From JAICJR01 sp963848495 (GTDB lineage Bacteria; Actinomycetota; Thermoleophilia; Solirubrobacterales; Thermoleophilaceae): a stretch of DNA of 64,000 bases. Both the position numbers and the translations under genes were made by a program. The DNA lies in NCBI GenBank assembly GCA_963848495.1, contig CAWKDV010000003.1, forward strand, positions 496,001 to 560,000, read 5' to 3'. Below the pieces are notes generated by a model. That model was not told the DNA's origin and ran no database searches. It saw only the letters and a program-made list of their open reading frames with translations. Shown here in pieces: positions 32,486 to 41,445 of this stretch; within the stretch, counting starts at the first letter, position 1, and each line of letters begins with the position of its first letter.

Positions 32486-34460
32486 ATGCCGGCCGCCCGG
32501 AAGAAGAGGGTCGCGGTACTGGGCGGCGGGATGGCCGGCCTGTCGGCTGCCTGGGCGCTGAGCGATGCGGACGCGCGCGACGAGCTCGACGTGTGCGTGT
32601 TCGAGCGCGCGCCGCACCTCGGCGGAAAGGGCGCCAGCACCCGGGGCGTGCACGGGCGGATCGAGGAGCACGGCCTGCACGTGTGGCTCGGCTACTACGA
32701 CAACGCCTTCCGGCTGATCCGGGAGGTCTACGAGGAGCTCGACCGCCCTTCCACCGATCCGGGCTGCCCGCTGTCGACCTGGCGCGACGCGTTCGCGCCC
32801 GCCGATCTCGTGGGCGTCGAGGATCGGCGGCGGCGGCGGCGGCTGGTCGCACTGGGTCGCCACCTTCGGCCGCAACGGCGCCGAGCCCGGCACCCGCAGC
32901 GACGCCGGCCGGCAGCTCTCCGCCGCGACGTTCGTGCGCCGCGGACTGGCGCTGCTGCTCGACTTCTCCTCCTCCATCGGGCGTCGGGGCCGGTCGCCCG
33001 GCGTGACGCTCAGCGGCTCGGCGGAGCCGCCCTCGGCGAGCGGGCCCGCGGCGCTTGCCGATCTCACGGAGATCCTGCGCCGCGCCGAGATCGCCGCCCT
33101 GGTGGGCGCGATGGAGTCGATCAGGCTGCTCGAGGCTGCGATCCCGCGCGGCGGCTCGCTGGCGACGCTCGTGCTCGGCTACCTCGACCGGATGCGCGCC
33201 GATCTCGTCGACCGGCTGCACCGCGACGACGCCGCACGCCGCTCGGCCGAGCTCGCCGACATCGTGATCTCCGCGATGCAGGGCACGATCCGCGACGGCC
33301 TGCTCACCGACGCGAGCGGCTTCGCGGCGATCGACGAGCTCGACTTCCGCGACTGGCTCGCGCGGCACGGCGCGCGTCCCGAGACGCTCGACTGCTCGCT
33401 GATACGCGGGATGTACGACCTCGTCTTCGCCTACGAGGATGGCGACCCGGAGCGGCCGCGCTTCCCCGCGGGGCTCGGGCTGTTCCTGGCGGGCAAGTTC
33501 TTCTTCGAGTACAGCGGCTCGATCTTCTGGCGCATGCAGGCGGGCATGGGCGACGTGGTGTTCGCTCCGCTGTACCAGGCGCTGCTTGGCCGCGGGGTGC
33601 GCTTCGCGCTTGGTCATCGCGTCGAGCGGCTGGGACTGAGCAGCGACCGCTCGCGCGTCGACCGGATCGAGCTCACCGCGCATCCCTCCGCGCGCGATCC
33701 GCTCGTGCGCGTGAAGGGGCTGCCGTGCTTCCCGTCGCCGTCCGCCTTCGCCGGTGGCCAGCCGTTCGTGCTGAGCGACTTCGACGATGTGGTTCTCGCC
33801 ACGTCGCTCGGCGCCGTGCCAGGGCTGTGCGGGGAGCTGCTCGAGGACTCTCCGGCTTGGCGGGCGATGGCCGGTGGCCTCCACACGGTGCCGACGCAGT
33901 CGCTGCAGGTGTGGCTGCGCGAGGACGAGGCGGGGCTCGGCTGGCCCTATCCGGGAGCCACCGTCAGCGGCTTCGTCACCCCCTTCGACACCTACGCCTC
34001 GATGAGCCACCTGATCCCGCGGGAGGACTGGCCCGCTGACGATGCGCCGCGCGCGCTCGGCTACTTCTGCAGCGTGCTGCCTCTGGCCGGCGCCTCGGCG
34101 CGACCGCTCGTGCGGGCGAACGCGGAGCGCTTCCTGGCACACGACGTCAGCCAGCTCTGGCCGGGCTTTCGCCCGGAGCTCCTCAACGGCGAGGGGCTCG
34201 ACTCGCAGTACTGGCGCGCGAACGTCGACCCGTCGGAGCGGTACGTGCAGGCGCTCCCCGGCACGGGCCGCCTGCGGCTGCGCGCCGACGAGTCGGGCTA
34301 CGAGAACCTGTTCCTCGCGGGCGACTGGATCGACTGCGGCCTGAACGCCGGCTGCATCGAGGCGGCCGTGCTGGCGGGGATCCAGGCCGCCAACGCGGTG
34401 CGCGGCTGCCCGCGCGGGCAGGGCATCGTCGGCTCCTGGCTGGGTGTGGAGGCCGCGTGA
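32486..34460 (+). CDS. carotenoid-desaturase-like FAD/NAD(P)-binding oxidoreductase (one frameshift)
   Basis: A protein of about 657 residues with an N-terminal dinucleotide fold VAVLGGGMAGLSAAWAL and the family marker GGKGAS followed by RIEEHGLHVWLGYYDNAFR. This pattern is typical of COG3349-type zeta-carotene-desaturase-like flavoproteins. The C-terminal FAD-closing segment is NLFLAGDWIDCGLNAGCIEA. Likely role: oxidation, desaturation or isomerisation of an isoprenoid or other hydrophobic substrate. An extra G near 32821 (in GTCGAGGATC) breaks the frame, and the two halves are otherwise continuous. It lies 10 bp after the cyclase gene and overlaps the next gene by 4 bp. The prenyl synthase two genes downstream supports an isoprenoid substrate. 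Confidence 0.82.
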
Positions 34461-35061
34461 GCGGGCGCGACGGACAGCGGCCCGATGCGCTGCGGGCCGT
34501 CGAGGAGGCGTCCAGGCTGTTCGAGCGGCTGCATCGACGAGGTGGCGAACCGCCGCCGCCGCGGCTGCGGCTCGACGAGGCGCTGCGCGGCCTCGAGGAC
34601 GGCGGCGGCGGCTCGCCCGCCGCCGAGCTGCGCGCCGGGATGGTGCGCACGATCGACCTCTACTCGGACCTGCTGCGCGCGACCGTCGAGATGTACGCCG
34701 ACGTGCTCGGCCGGACGCTTGGCACGAACGGCGCGGCGGCGGCGGCCGGCTCGCCGGTCTCCCTGACGGGCGTGCCCGGGCAGCGCGCGGCCGGCCAGGT
34801 GTGGCTCCACAACGGCACGGAGTCGTCGCTCACGGCGGTGCGCCTGCGGGTCACCGACCTCGCCACTCCCGACGGCGCCACCCTGGCGGCGCCCACGGGT
34901 CCTTCTCCCCCGCGGCGATCGACGTCGCGCCCGAGGCCAGCGCCTCCGCCACCCTCACGGTGGACCTGCCGCCCGAGGCGGCGGCGGGCAGCTACCACGG
35001 CCTCGTGCTCAGCCCGAGCCTTCCCGATGCCAGCATCCCCGTCCTGCTGGTGGTGGAGTAG
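34457..35061 (+). CDS. unrecognised protein with a C-terminal Ig-like beta domain (one frameshift)
   Basis: About 200 residues. The N-terminal half is helical (EEASRLFERLHRRGG, MVRTIDLYSDLLRATVE). The C-terminal half from about residue 95 reads like an NEW3/Ig-like beta sandwich: GQVWLHNGTESSLTAVRL, then ASATLTVDLPPEAAAGSYHG and LPDASIPVLLVVE. A base seems missing near 34895-34900 (frame moves by -1). Restoring it joins the two halves and gives a stop at 35059-35061, one base before the polyprenyl synthase GTG. No signal peptide is visible, so it is probably cytoplasmic and may bind a partner in the operon. Function unknown. Confidence 0.6.
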
Positions 35062-36102
35062 GTGGCGGCCGCCGCGGTCGATTACGGGCAGGTGGAGGAG
35101 CAGCTCGCGCTCTACTCGCGAGCCACGCGCAGCGCGATGGACGACATGCTGGCCGAGGGGCAGCCCGCCACCTACCTCTACGACCTGGTCCGCGAGTACC
35201 CGAGCCGTGCGGGAAAGGCGATCAGGCCGGCGCTCCTGCTCGCCGCGTGCGAGGCCTTCGGCGGCCGCCTCGCCGACGGACTGCGGCCGGCCGTGGCGCT
35301 CGAGCTGCTCCACAACGCGTTTCTCATTCACGACGACATCGAGGACGCGAGTCCGAGCAGGCGCGGGGCGCCGAGCCTTCACACGGCATTCGGCCTGCCG
35401 CTCGCCGTCAACGCCGGCGACGCGCTCGCCGCGCTCGCCCTGGAGCCCCTTCTACACAGCCGGGAGCTGGGCAGCCGCGTGTCGCTCAGGCTCGTGGAGG
35501 AGCTGCTCAACACGGTGCGCGCCACCACCGAGGGCCAGGCGCTCGAGCTCGGCTGGCAGCGCCACGGCGTGCTCGACCTCGAGCCGGGCGACTACGTGGC
35601 GATGGCCGTCAAGAAGAGCTGCTGGTACACCACGGTCTCGCCGCTGCGCATCGGCTCGATCGTGGGCGGCCGCGACGGCGCGCCGCTCGACGCGCTCACC
35701 CGCTTCGGGCTCTACCTCGGGCTCGCCTTCCAGATCCGCGACGACCTGCTGAGCATCGTCGGGTCGGGTGAGATCCACGGCAAGGAGGCGCTCGGCGACA
35801 TCCGCGAGGGCAAGCGCACGCTGATCCTGATCCACCTGCTCGGCGCCGCGGACCCGGCGGACCGGAGCTGGCTCGCGGGCTACCTCGCGGCGCCCGAGGC
35901 CGAGCGAGTGCCCGGCGATGCCGAGCGGGTGCTCGGGCTCATGCACGCCTACGGCAGCGTCGACTTCGCCGCCGACTACGCCGCGGCGATGGCGGTCGCG
36001 GCCGAGGACGCGTTCGAGCCGGCGTTCGCCGGCGCCGCCCGCGCCGCCCCGCTGCGCTTCATCCGGGGGCTGATCGGCTACATGGTCGCGCGCTCCGCCT
36101 GA
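35062..36102 (+). CDS. trans-isoprenyl diphosphate synthase (polyprenyl synthetase family)
   Basis: A 346-residue all-helical prenyltransferase. The first aspartate-rich motif is intact (LIHDDIEDASPSRRG), with the upstream GKAIRPALLLAACEAFGG motif. The second motif is changed: QIRDDLLSIVG, where the last Asp of DDxxD is Ser, followed by DIREGKRTL. It would condense isopentenyl diphosphate with an allylic diphosphate to make a C15-C25 product; the changed second motif may alter activity. The GTG start directly follows the preceding stop. As the last gene of the operon it supplies the isoprenoid context for the FAD enzyme. Confidence 0.88.
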   Translation: MAAAAVDYGQVEEQLALYSRATRSAMDDMLAEGQPATYLYDLVREYPSRAGKAIRPALLLAACEAFGGRLADGLRPAVALELLHNAFLIHDDIEDASPSRRGAPSLHTAFGLPLAVNAGDALAALALEPLLHSRELGSRVSLRLVEELLNTVRATTEGQALELGWQRHGVLDLEPGDYVAMAVKKSCWYTTVSPLRIGSIVGGRDGAPLDALTRFGLYLGLAFQIRDDLLSIVGSGEIHGKEALGDIREGKRTLILIHLLGAADPADRSWLAGYLAAPEAERVPGDAERVLGLMHAYGSVDFAADYAAAMAVAAEDAFEPAFAGAARAAPLRFIRGLIGYMVARSA

Positions 36103-36125
36103 GCCCGCCCAGTGCGGCGACCGAG

Positions 36126-36800
36126 CTAGACGGCGGTCTTGCGAAGGCCCTCGACGTCGAGCAGCGCGATCCGGCCGCGGCTCGTCTCGATCAGGCCGAG
36201 CTTGCGCAGCGTCTGAAGGGCCCGGCTCAGCGCCTCGCGTGAGCAGCCGATGAAGCTCGCCAGCTCCTCCTGGGAGAGCGGGAGCGCGATCTCGATCCGG
36301 TCGTTCACCGTCTCTCCAAAGGGTTCCGCCAAATCCAGCAGGCGGAGCGCGAGGCGGCCCACCACGTCGTACGCCGAGATCTCCCTGAGCTGGTTGCCCG
36401 CGTCGCGCAGCCGCGCGGCGAACTGGCGCCGGACGAGCGAGTCGGCCTCCGGGTGGGTCTCGAGGAACTGCACGAACGCCGCGGGGCGCAGCGCGAATGC
36501 CTCGACCTCCTCGAGCGTCGACACGGTGCCGAACCGCGTCGATCCGTCGATCGCGGCGAGCTCGCCGACGAGCTCGCCGGGGCCGCGCAGGGCGACGATC
36601 ACCTGCCGGCCGTCGGGCGTCATCGACACGACCTTGACCCACCCAGAGAGCAGGACGAGCACCGAGCTCGACTCGTCCCCCTGGTGGAACAGCGCGGTGT
36701 CGCGGGCGAACCGCCGCCTGGTTGCCGCGGCGGTCAGGTCTCGAGCGTCCGCTGGCGACAGCAGGTCGAGGAAGCCTCCGACAGCGGCGCTTGGCGCCAT
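36126..36800 (-). CDS. Crp/Fnr-family transcriptional regulator
   Basis: A 224-residue regulator. The N-terminal cyclic-nucleotide-binding domain has the phosphate-binding cassette GELVGELAAIDGSTR (Glu and Arg present). The C-terminal winged helix carries LSQEELASFIGCSREALSRAL. There is no cysteine cluster for an Fnr-type iron-sulfur centre, so a nucleotide ligand is more likely. It is convergent with the isoprenoid operon, 23 bp from its stop. Since that operon encodes a nucleotide cyclase, this is a candidate receptor for its product; this is inference from position. Confidence 0.88.
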   Translation of the reverse strand: MAPSAAVGGFLDLLSPADARDLTAAATRRRFARDTALFHQGDESSSVLVLLSGWVKVVSMTPDGRQVIVALRGPGELVGELAAIDGSTRFGTVSTLEEVEAFALRPAAFVQFLETHPEADSLVRRQFAARLRDAGNQLREISAYDVVGRLALRLLDLAEPFGETVNDRIEIALPLSQEELASFIGCSREALSRALQTLRKLGLIETSRGRIALLDVEGLRKTAV

Positions 36801-36876
36801 ATGCCGATCCTACGCCTCCGCGGGTGTGCGCTGCGCGCCTTTTTGCCTGCCTGAGCGCGCAGTTCCGCGCAATGCA

Positions 36877-36921
36877 ACGGGGCGCCGGGCAGGTGCCCGG
36901 CGCCCCGTTTCCCTTTTCCCC
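36877..36921. terminator. strong GC hairpin between two minus-strand genes
   Basis: ACGGGGCGCCGGGC (36877-36890) is perfectly complementary to GCCCGGCGCCCCGT (36895-36908) around a four-base loop. On the plus strand it is followed by TTCCCTTTTCCCC. On the minus strand, where the genes run, it is followed by TGCATTGCG without a T-run. It probably ends the transcript of the gene at 36956-37471 and isolates the crp-like gene. T-poor terminators are common in actinobacteria. Confidence 0.7.
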
Positions 36922-36955
36922 AGATCAGGGGGTCCAAGGGGGTTCAGACGACTGC

Positions 36956-37471
36956 TCAGGAGCCGCTGCCCACCGCGCGCTGGAGGCGCGTGAGGCGAAC
37001 CGCGACGTATCCGGTGCCGCAGAGGGCGATGCCCAGTGCGCACGACGCGAGCAGGATCGCCAGCGTGTGGTCCGTGTCGTTGGTGACGGTCTTGATCTCG
37101 CGCACGACCGCGCTGGGCGCCGAGCTCGAGGGGCTGCTGTAGGGCGAGGACTGCGCGTCGCTCTTGAACGACGCCGGCAGCACGTACGCCTGACTCGTGG
37201 GGCTGCTGTACGGCGAGGACTGCGCGTCGCTCTTGAACGACGCCGGCAGCACGTACGTCGACTGCGCCGTGGCATTCAGGCCACGGTGATCGAGCCTGGC
37301 GCCGGTCTGGTCTGCCGCGCCGGTGTGGGCCTGGCTGTTCTCGATCGCCGCCGCCCGCGACGAGGACGGGCCGAGAGGCATCGCACCCGCGCCGGCCGGA
37401 AGGGCCAGCCCCGCGATGCAGCTTGCGATCGCCATGGCACGCAACGCACGGATCTTCTTGTGGGCTCGCAT
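36956..37471 (-). CDS. secreted, C-terminally anchored protein with a duplicated 23-residue repeat
   Basis: A 171-residue protein. A Sec signal peptide covers residues 1-30 (basic KKIR, hydrophobic AIASCIAGLALPAGAGA). A low-complexity region holds two copies of YVLPASFKSDAQSSPYSSP, and a single C-terminal membrane helix (TLAILLASCALGIALCGTGY) is followed by a short basic tail. It would be anchored in the membrane with the repeats outside. It has a strong AAGGAGG site and a leader of nearly 200 nt before the divergent SnoaL gene. No family is recognised; a cell-surface role is inferred. Confidence 0.75.
   Translation of the reverse strand: MRAHKKIRALRAMAIASCIAGLALPAGAGAMPLGPSSSRAAAIENSQAHTGAADQTGARLDHRGLNATAQSTYVLPASFKSDAQSSPYSSPTSQAYVLPASFKSDAQSSPYSSPSSSAPSAVVREIKTVTNDTDHTLAILLASCALGIALCGTGYVAVRLTRLQRAVGSGS
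37130..37267 (-). repeat. two tandem 69-bp units inside the secreted-protein gene
   Basis: Units at 37130-37198 and 37199-37267 are nearly identical, including silent positions, which indicates a recent in-frame duplication of 23 codons. Copy number is likely to vary between strains. Confidence 0.85.
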
Positions 37472-37667
37472 TGGAACCTCCTTGACTTCCGCACACCGGT
37501 AGGGGGCCGGCGGCGACTGGGGAACTGGGATGTGAGCAACCTACGTCGAGCCCGGCGCCCCTTCCGCGGCTTCCGTCGCGGTTGAGTTGTGCATTTCGTC
37601 ACATGGGCCGTTTGTCGTGCAAACCGCACTGTGGAACGCGCGTTTGCAGGCGATACTCGATCGACCC

Positions 37668-38096
37668 ATGTCTCCCGAAAACGTCGAAGTCGTCCGATCC
37701 GTCCACGACGCCTGGGTCCGCGGCGACTACGCCGCAATGTTCCAGCACTTCCACCCCTCCATCGAATGGTCCGGCCCGGCCACCCTGGCCCACGGGGGCA
37801 CATCGAAGGGCATCCACGGCGCCCGCCGCGCGCTGTCGACCTGGATCGGGACGTGGGCCGACTACCGGTTCGAGCTGACCGAGCTGACGGACCACGGGTC
37901 GACGGTGTTCGCGGCCGGGCGGCAGACCGGGCGCGGCAGGGGTTCAGGCGTCGAGGTCTCGGAGGAGATCTTCAGCGTTTGGACGCTGCAGGATGGGCTT
38001 GGTGGTGAGGCAGCAGACGTTTCGGGATCGGGAGCAGGCGCGAGCGGGCGGCACGGGTCGGGTAGAACCTCGCAACGTACGACCCGCGAACTATGA
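37668..38096 (+). CDS. SnoaL-like / NTF2-fold protein, C-terminus disrupted
   Basis: A small alpha+beta-barrel protein starting MSPENVEVVRSVHDAWVRGDY, the typical start of actinobacterial SnoaL-like proteins, followed by FHPSIEWSGP and EEIFSVWTLQDG. Near 37995 an extra T moves the frame. The continuing homologous strand (GLVVRQQTFRDREQARA) is in another frame that runs to 38178 and does not end as family members normally do. The sequence at 38055-38097 resembles a tRNA 3' half, so the gene end may have been cut by integration of the downstream island. Function of the family is varied (ketosteroid-isomerase-like or binding). Confidence 0.6.
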   Translation: MSPENVEVVRSVHDAWVRGDYAAMFQHFHPSIEWSGPATLAHGGTSKGIHGARRALSTWIGTWADYRFELTELTDHGSTVFAAGRQTGRGRGSGVEVSEEIFSVWTLQDGLGGEAADVSGSGAGASGRHGSGRTSQRTTREL

Positions 38097-38097
38097 G
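38055..38097 (-). other. degenerate copy of the tRNA-Met 3' half (possible old attachment site)
   Basis: GGGTCGGGTAGAACCTCG through ACTATGAG aligns with the displaced tRNA fragment at 48081-48121 in the same orientation. I count about 33 matches over 43 columns, with two one-base gaps and mostly transition differences. It lies just before the restriction-modification genes. It could mark the left end of an older element inserted at the same tRNA gene, or be chance. Confidence 0.3.
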
Positions 38098-38331
38098 GAG
38101 TTTCGGTCCGCAGGTTGCGAGATCGGTTTGGCTCTGCAGAGCCATTTCAGTTCGGCAAGAAGTCCTAGGAATTGCTGAGTACATCGGTCTTCCTAGGTGC
38201 GGAGCCGGCTACCGCGTCCCCCGGCTCAGAGGAGTCGATGTCGCCGTCGTTCGCGTCCGCGGCGTCGTGAAGCTAGTACGGGGTTGTCACTCCACGATCG
38301 GTTCGGCGCGATCGACTCGCAGCCGCCCCGT

Positions 38332-38570
38332 CTAGAGGTGCTCGGCGATTTTGCGGAACGTGCCGGCACCACGCTCGGAGTTCGCGGTGCCGTACACCCG
38401 AAGCGTCTCCTCTGTCAGCACTCGAACCGCCAAGCCTTCGCGTTCTTCGCGCTCAGATAGTCCGCGAAGGTGAGCGGAACGTCGGTGGGGGCGTTGAACA
38501 GGGCCGCTCGGCGCAACAGGTCCCATTCTGGCTCGCCGACACGCCTCCACTTCTTTGGTACGAGAGGGAG
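38332..38570 (-). pseudogene. possible C-terminal fragment of an adenylosuccinate-synthetase-like protein
   Basis: The minus strand encodes RRVGEPEWDLLRRAAL, then PTDVPLTFADYLSAKN and, after a one-base shift near 38417, LTEETLR. Together these resemble the C-terminal region of adenylosuccinate synthetase-like proteins as I remember them. There is no upstream part: the frame runs into the hsdM start region. It is best seen as a gene remnant at the island edge. The family assignment is tentative. The 150 bp to its left (38179-38331) hold nothing I can recognise. Confidence 0.35.
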
Positions 38571-38678
38571 GCGCTGTGACCCATCGCAATCGATCGAAGA
38601 GCAATTCTGCCCACGGGCCCGGCATGACGCTCCGTCCGGCGCCATTCGGGCTACAGCAACGCCTACGCTTTCGCATCC

Positions 38679-40220
38679 GTGATCACTGGAGACGTCAAGA
38701 ACAAGGTCGACGCCATCTGGAATGCCTTCTGGACCGGCGGCATCGCAAACCCTCTCGAGGTGATGGAGCAGATCACCTACCTGCTCTTCATCCGCCGCCT
38801 CGACGAGCTCCAGACCGCCAAGGAGAACAAGGCGAACCGCCTCGCCAAGCCGATCGAGTCGCCGATCTTCCCCGCCGGCGACGACGACAGAGGGCCGCCC
38901 GTACACCGATCTGCGCTGGTCGCGCTTCAAGGACATGGCGCCCGCCGACATGTTCGAGGTCGTCGGCGAGCGCGTCTTCCCGTTCCTTCGCGAGTTGGGC
39001 GGCGAGGGCTCTACGTACTCGCACCACATGCGCGACGCGCGCTTCACGATCCCCACGCCGGCGCTGCTCGCGAAGGTCGTCGACCTGATCGGCGAGCTGC
39101 CGATGGAGGGCCGCGACACGAAGGGCGACATCTACGAGTACATGCTCTCGAAGATCGCGACCGCCGGCCAGAACGGCCAGTTCCGCACGCCGCGCCACAT
39201 CATCGCGCTGATCGTCGCGATGACCGCCCCGACTCCGAAGGACGAGATCTGCGACCCCGCCTGCGGCACCGCGGGCTTCCTGATCGCCGCGGGCGAGTAC
39301 CTCCGCCGCACCTTCCCGGACGTCGAGGTCAACGCGGACACGCGCGAGCACTTCCACCACCGCATGTTCCACGGCTTCGACTTCGACGGCACGATGCTCC
39401 GCATCGGCTCGATGAACATGCTCCTTCACGGCATCGAGCAGCCCGACATCCGCTATCGCGACTCGCTCTCAGAGGGCGCTGCTGGCGAGGAGGGGCTGTA
39501 CTCGCTCGTGCTCGCCAACCCGCCGTTCGCCGGCAGTCTCGACTACGAGACCACCGCTCAGAACCTACTCAGGGTCGTCAAGACCAAGAAGACCGAGCTG
39601 CTCTTCCTCGCGCTCTTCCTCCGCCTCCTGCGTCCGGGCGGCCGCGCGGGCGTGATCGTGCCCGACGGCGTCCTGTTCGGCTCGAGCAAAGCGCACAAGG
39701 AGCTGCGCCGCATCCTCGTCGAGGACCAGAAGCTCGACGCGATCGTCAAGCTTCCGAGCGGCGTGTTCAGGCCATACGCCGGCGTCTCGACCGCGATCCT
39801 CCTCTTCACCAAGACCGAGAGCGGCGGCACCGACGACGTCTGGTTCTACGACGTGACCGCCGACGGCTGGAGCCTCGACGACAAACGCACGCCGCTGCTC
39901 GACGAGACCAAGCTCGGCTGCAACCCCGACGAGCCCCTCACCGACGAGGAGCACGCGCAAGAACAACCTCCCCGACGTTCTCGCGCGCTGGGCACAACGT
40001 GACCGGCACCGAACGCGAGCGCGCGCGCACGACGCAGAGCTTCTGCGTATCCAAGGCCGACATCGTCGCGGAGGACTACGACCTCTCGCTCAACCGGTAC
40101 AAGGAGATCGTCTACGAGGAGGTCGAGCACCGGCCGCCGCTCGAGATCATCGCCGAGCTCGAGCAGCTCGAGGACGAGATTCGCGCCGGGCTGGAGGAGC
40201 TGAAGGGAATGGTGGCGTGA
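38679..40220 (+). pseudogene. hsdM: type I restriction-modification DNA methyltransferase subunit HsdM (frameshifted)
   Basis: An N6-adenine methyltransferase subunit. The N-terminal HsdM_N helices (KNKVDAIWNAFWTGG...ITYLLFIRRLDE) start at GTG 38679. The N6_Mtase domain has motif I DPACGTAGFLIAAGEYL (near 39253) and motif IV NPPF. The C-terminal part is acidic and helical. Three +1 shifts are apparent, near 38890, 39958 and 40005, and conserved sequence continues across each, so the gene may be intact in reality. It overlaps the hsdS start by 4 bp. With HsdS it would methylate a bipartite recognition sequence and protect it from HsdR. Confidence 0.85.
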
Positions 40221-41427
40221 AGGCGGGCTGGGCAGACGTGGCGCTCGGAGAGGTTCGTCGAGTCGTGATGGGCCAAGACCCGCCGAGGAGGCTCGTAGCA
40301 ACGAGCACTGGCTACGTCGGCGTAAGCGCTCGTCGACGAGGTCGCAGGCGCATTTCGCCAGGACGGGCGTATGATCCGAACGAAGTTCGCCAAGTCGCGC
40401 ACGAAGCTCGCGTTAGGCACGGGGATGATCTGATCATCGGCATTGCGCACCGATCTGGATGCGGGCCGAGTCGTCAGAAGTACGACTGTGTCGTGGCGAG
40501 ATGGATTGCGTTCCGTGCCCGACGCCGAGCTCGACCGCCGGTACCTCTGGCATGGGTGGCTCGGCGCGATCGGCATCGCTGACTGGCGGCCAAGGGGCGA
40601 GGCGCCAGGTTCCTCCGCGGTGTCAGACCGGACGGAATAGGGGGAATGCGCGATCCCGCTTCCGCCGCTCGACGAGCAGCGGCGAATCGCGCGGGTGCTC
40701 GACTGCTGCGGACGCGCTGCGAGAGCGGCGGCGTCAGTCCGCTAGCTGATCAGGGCTCGACTTCGCGACTCGTTCTTCAGCATGTTCGGCGACTGGTCGT
40801 AGCAGTCGCACGAGGCTGGCCGATCTGTTCGTGCTCGACGTGTAGATGACAAGCGCGGCGCGATTCGCACCGGCGCCGTTCGGCAGTCAGCTTCTGCACA
40901 GCGAGTTCGCCGACCTCGGGATCGCGATGCTACGGAATCGACAACGTCGGCACTGAACGAGTTCCGCTGGGGTGCACAGCGAGTACATCACCGAGGCGAA
41001 GTACGACCAGTTGCGCTTTACACGGTCCACGCCGGGGACGTCCTGAGCCGTCATGGGAACGTGCGGACGAGTCGCGGTTGTGCCGAACGGGATCGCGCGA
41101 CCGCTGTCACACGAAGCACCTGCGTTCGCATCACGCTCGATCGATCGCGGCTGTCACCGGAGTACCTGCACGCGTACTTCTTGCGCCATCCAGTTGCTCG
41201 GCAGTACCTGACCCGCCGAACGGGCGATCATGGCGGGGCTCGAGCATGGAGATCACTCAAGGAGCTCCCGTGATCCTTCCGCGATACCAGGTCCAACAGC
41301 GCTTGGAACGAGCAGTTCGGCCGGACTCGGTCGAGCGGTCGACGACGCGAACTCCGCCGGTCACGCGAACCATCTCGATGCGCTGTTCGCCTCACTTCAG
41401 CAGCGGGCCTTCACCGGCGACCTTTGA
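40217..41427 (+). pseudogene. hsdS: type I restriction specificity subunit HsdS (heavily frameshifted)
   Basis: The reading is broken many times, but typical HsdS landmarks appear in order. There is a start WADVALGEV right after hsdM, then IPLPPLDEQRRIARVLD (the conserved linker helix after the first recognition domain), LIRARLRDSFFSMFGD, a second recognition domain with ITLDRSRLSPEYLHAYF and LPVILP, and a second helix ending in LDALFASLQQRAFTGDL. About 400 residues would result after correction. Recognition domains diverge fast, so the target sequence cannot be guessed. Whether it is functional depends on whether the frameshifts are real. Confidence 0.75.
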
Positions 41428-41445
41428 AGGCCGTGTCGACCGCAC

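Noticed and set aside
35062..36800. Family 2 encapsulin locus (prenyl synthase next to a cyclic-nucleotide-binding protein)
   Set aside because: The nucleotide-binding protein is a normal Crp-type regulator with a DNA-binding helix. No shell protein with an HK97-like fold is present.
37472..37667. A riboswitch in the long leader of the secreted repeat protein
   Set aside because: The leader is long and GC-rich, but I could not match it to the conserved cores of cyclic-di-AMP, cyclic-di-GMP, cobalamin or other riboswitches.
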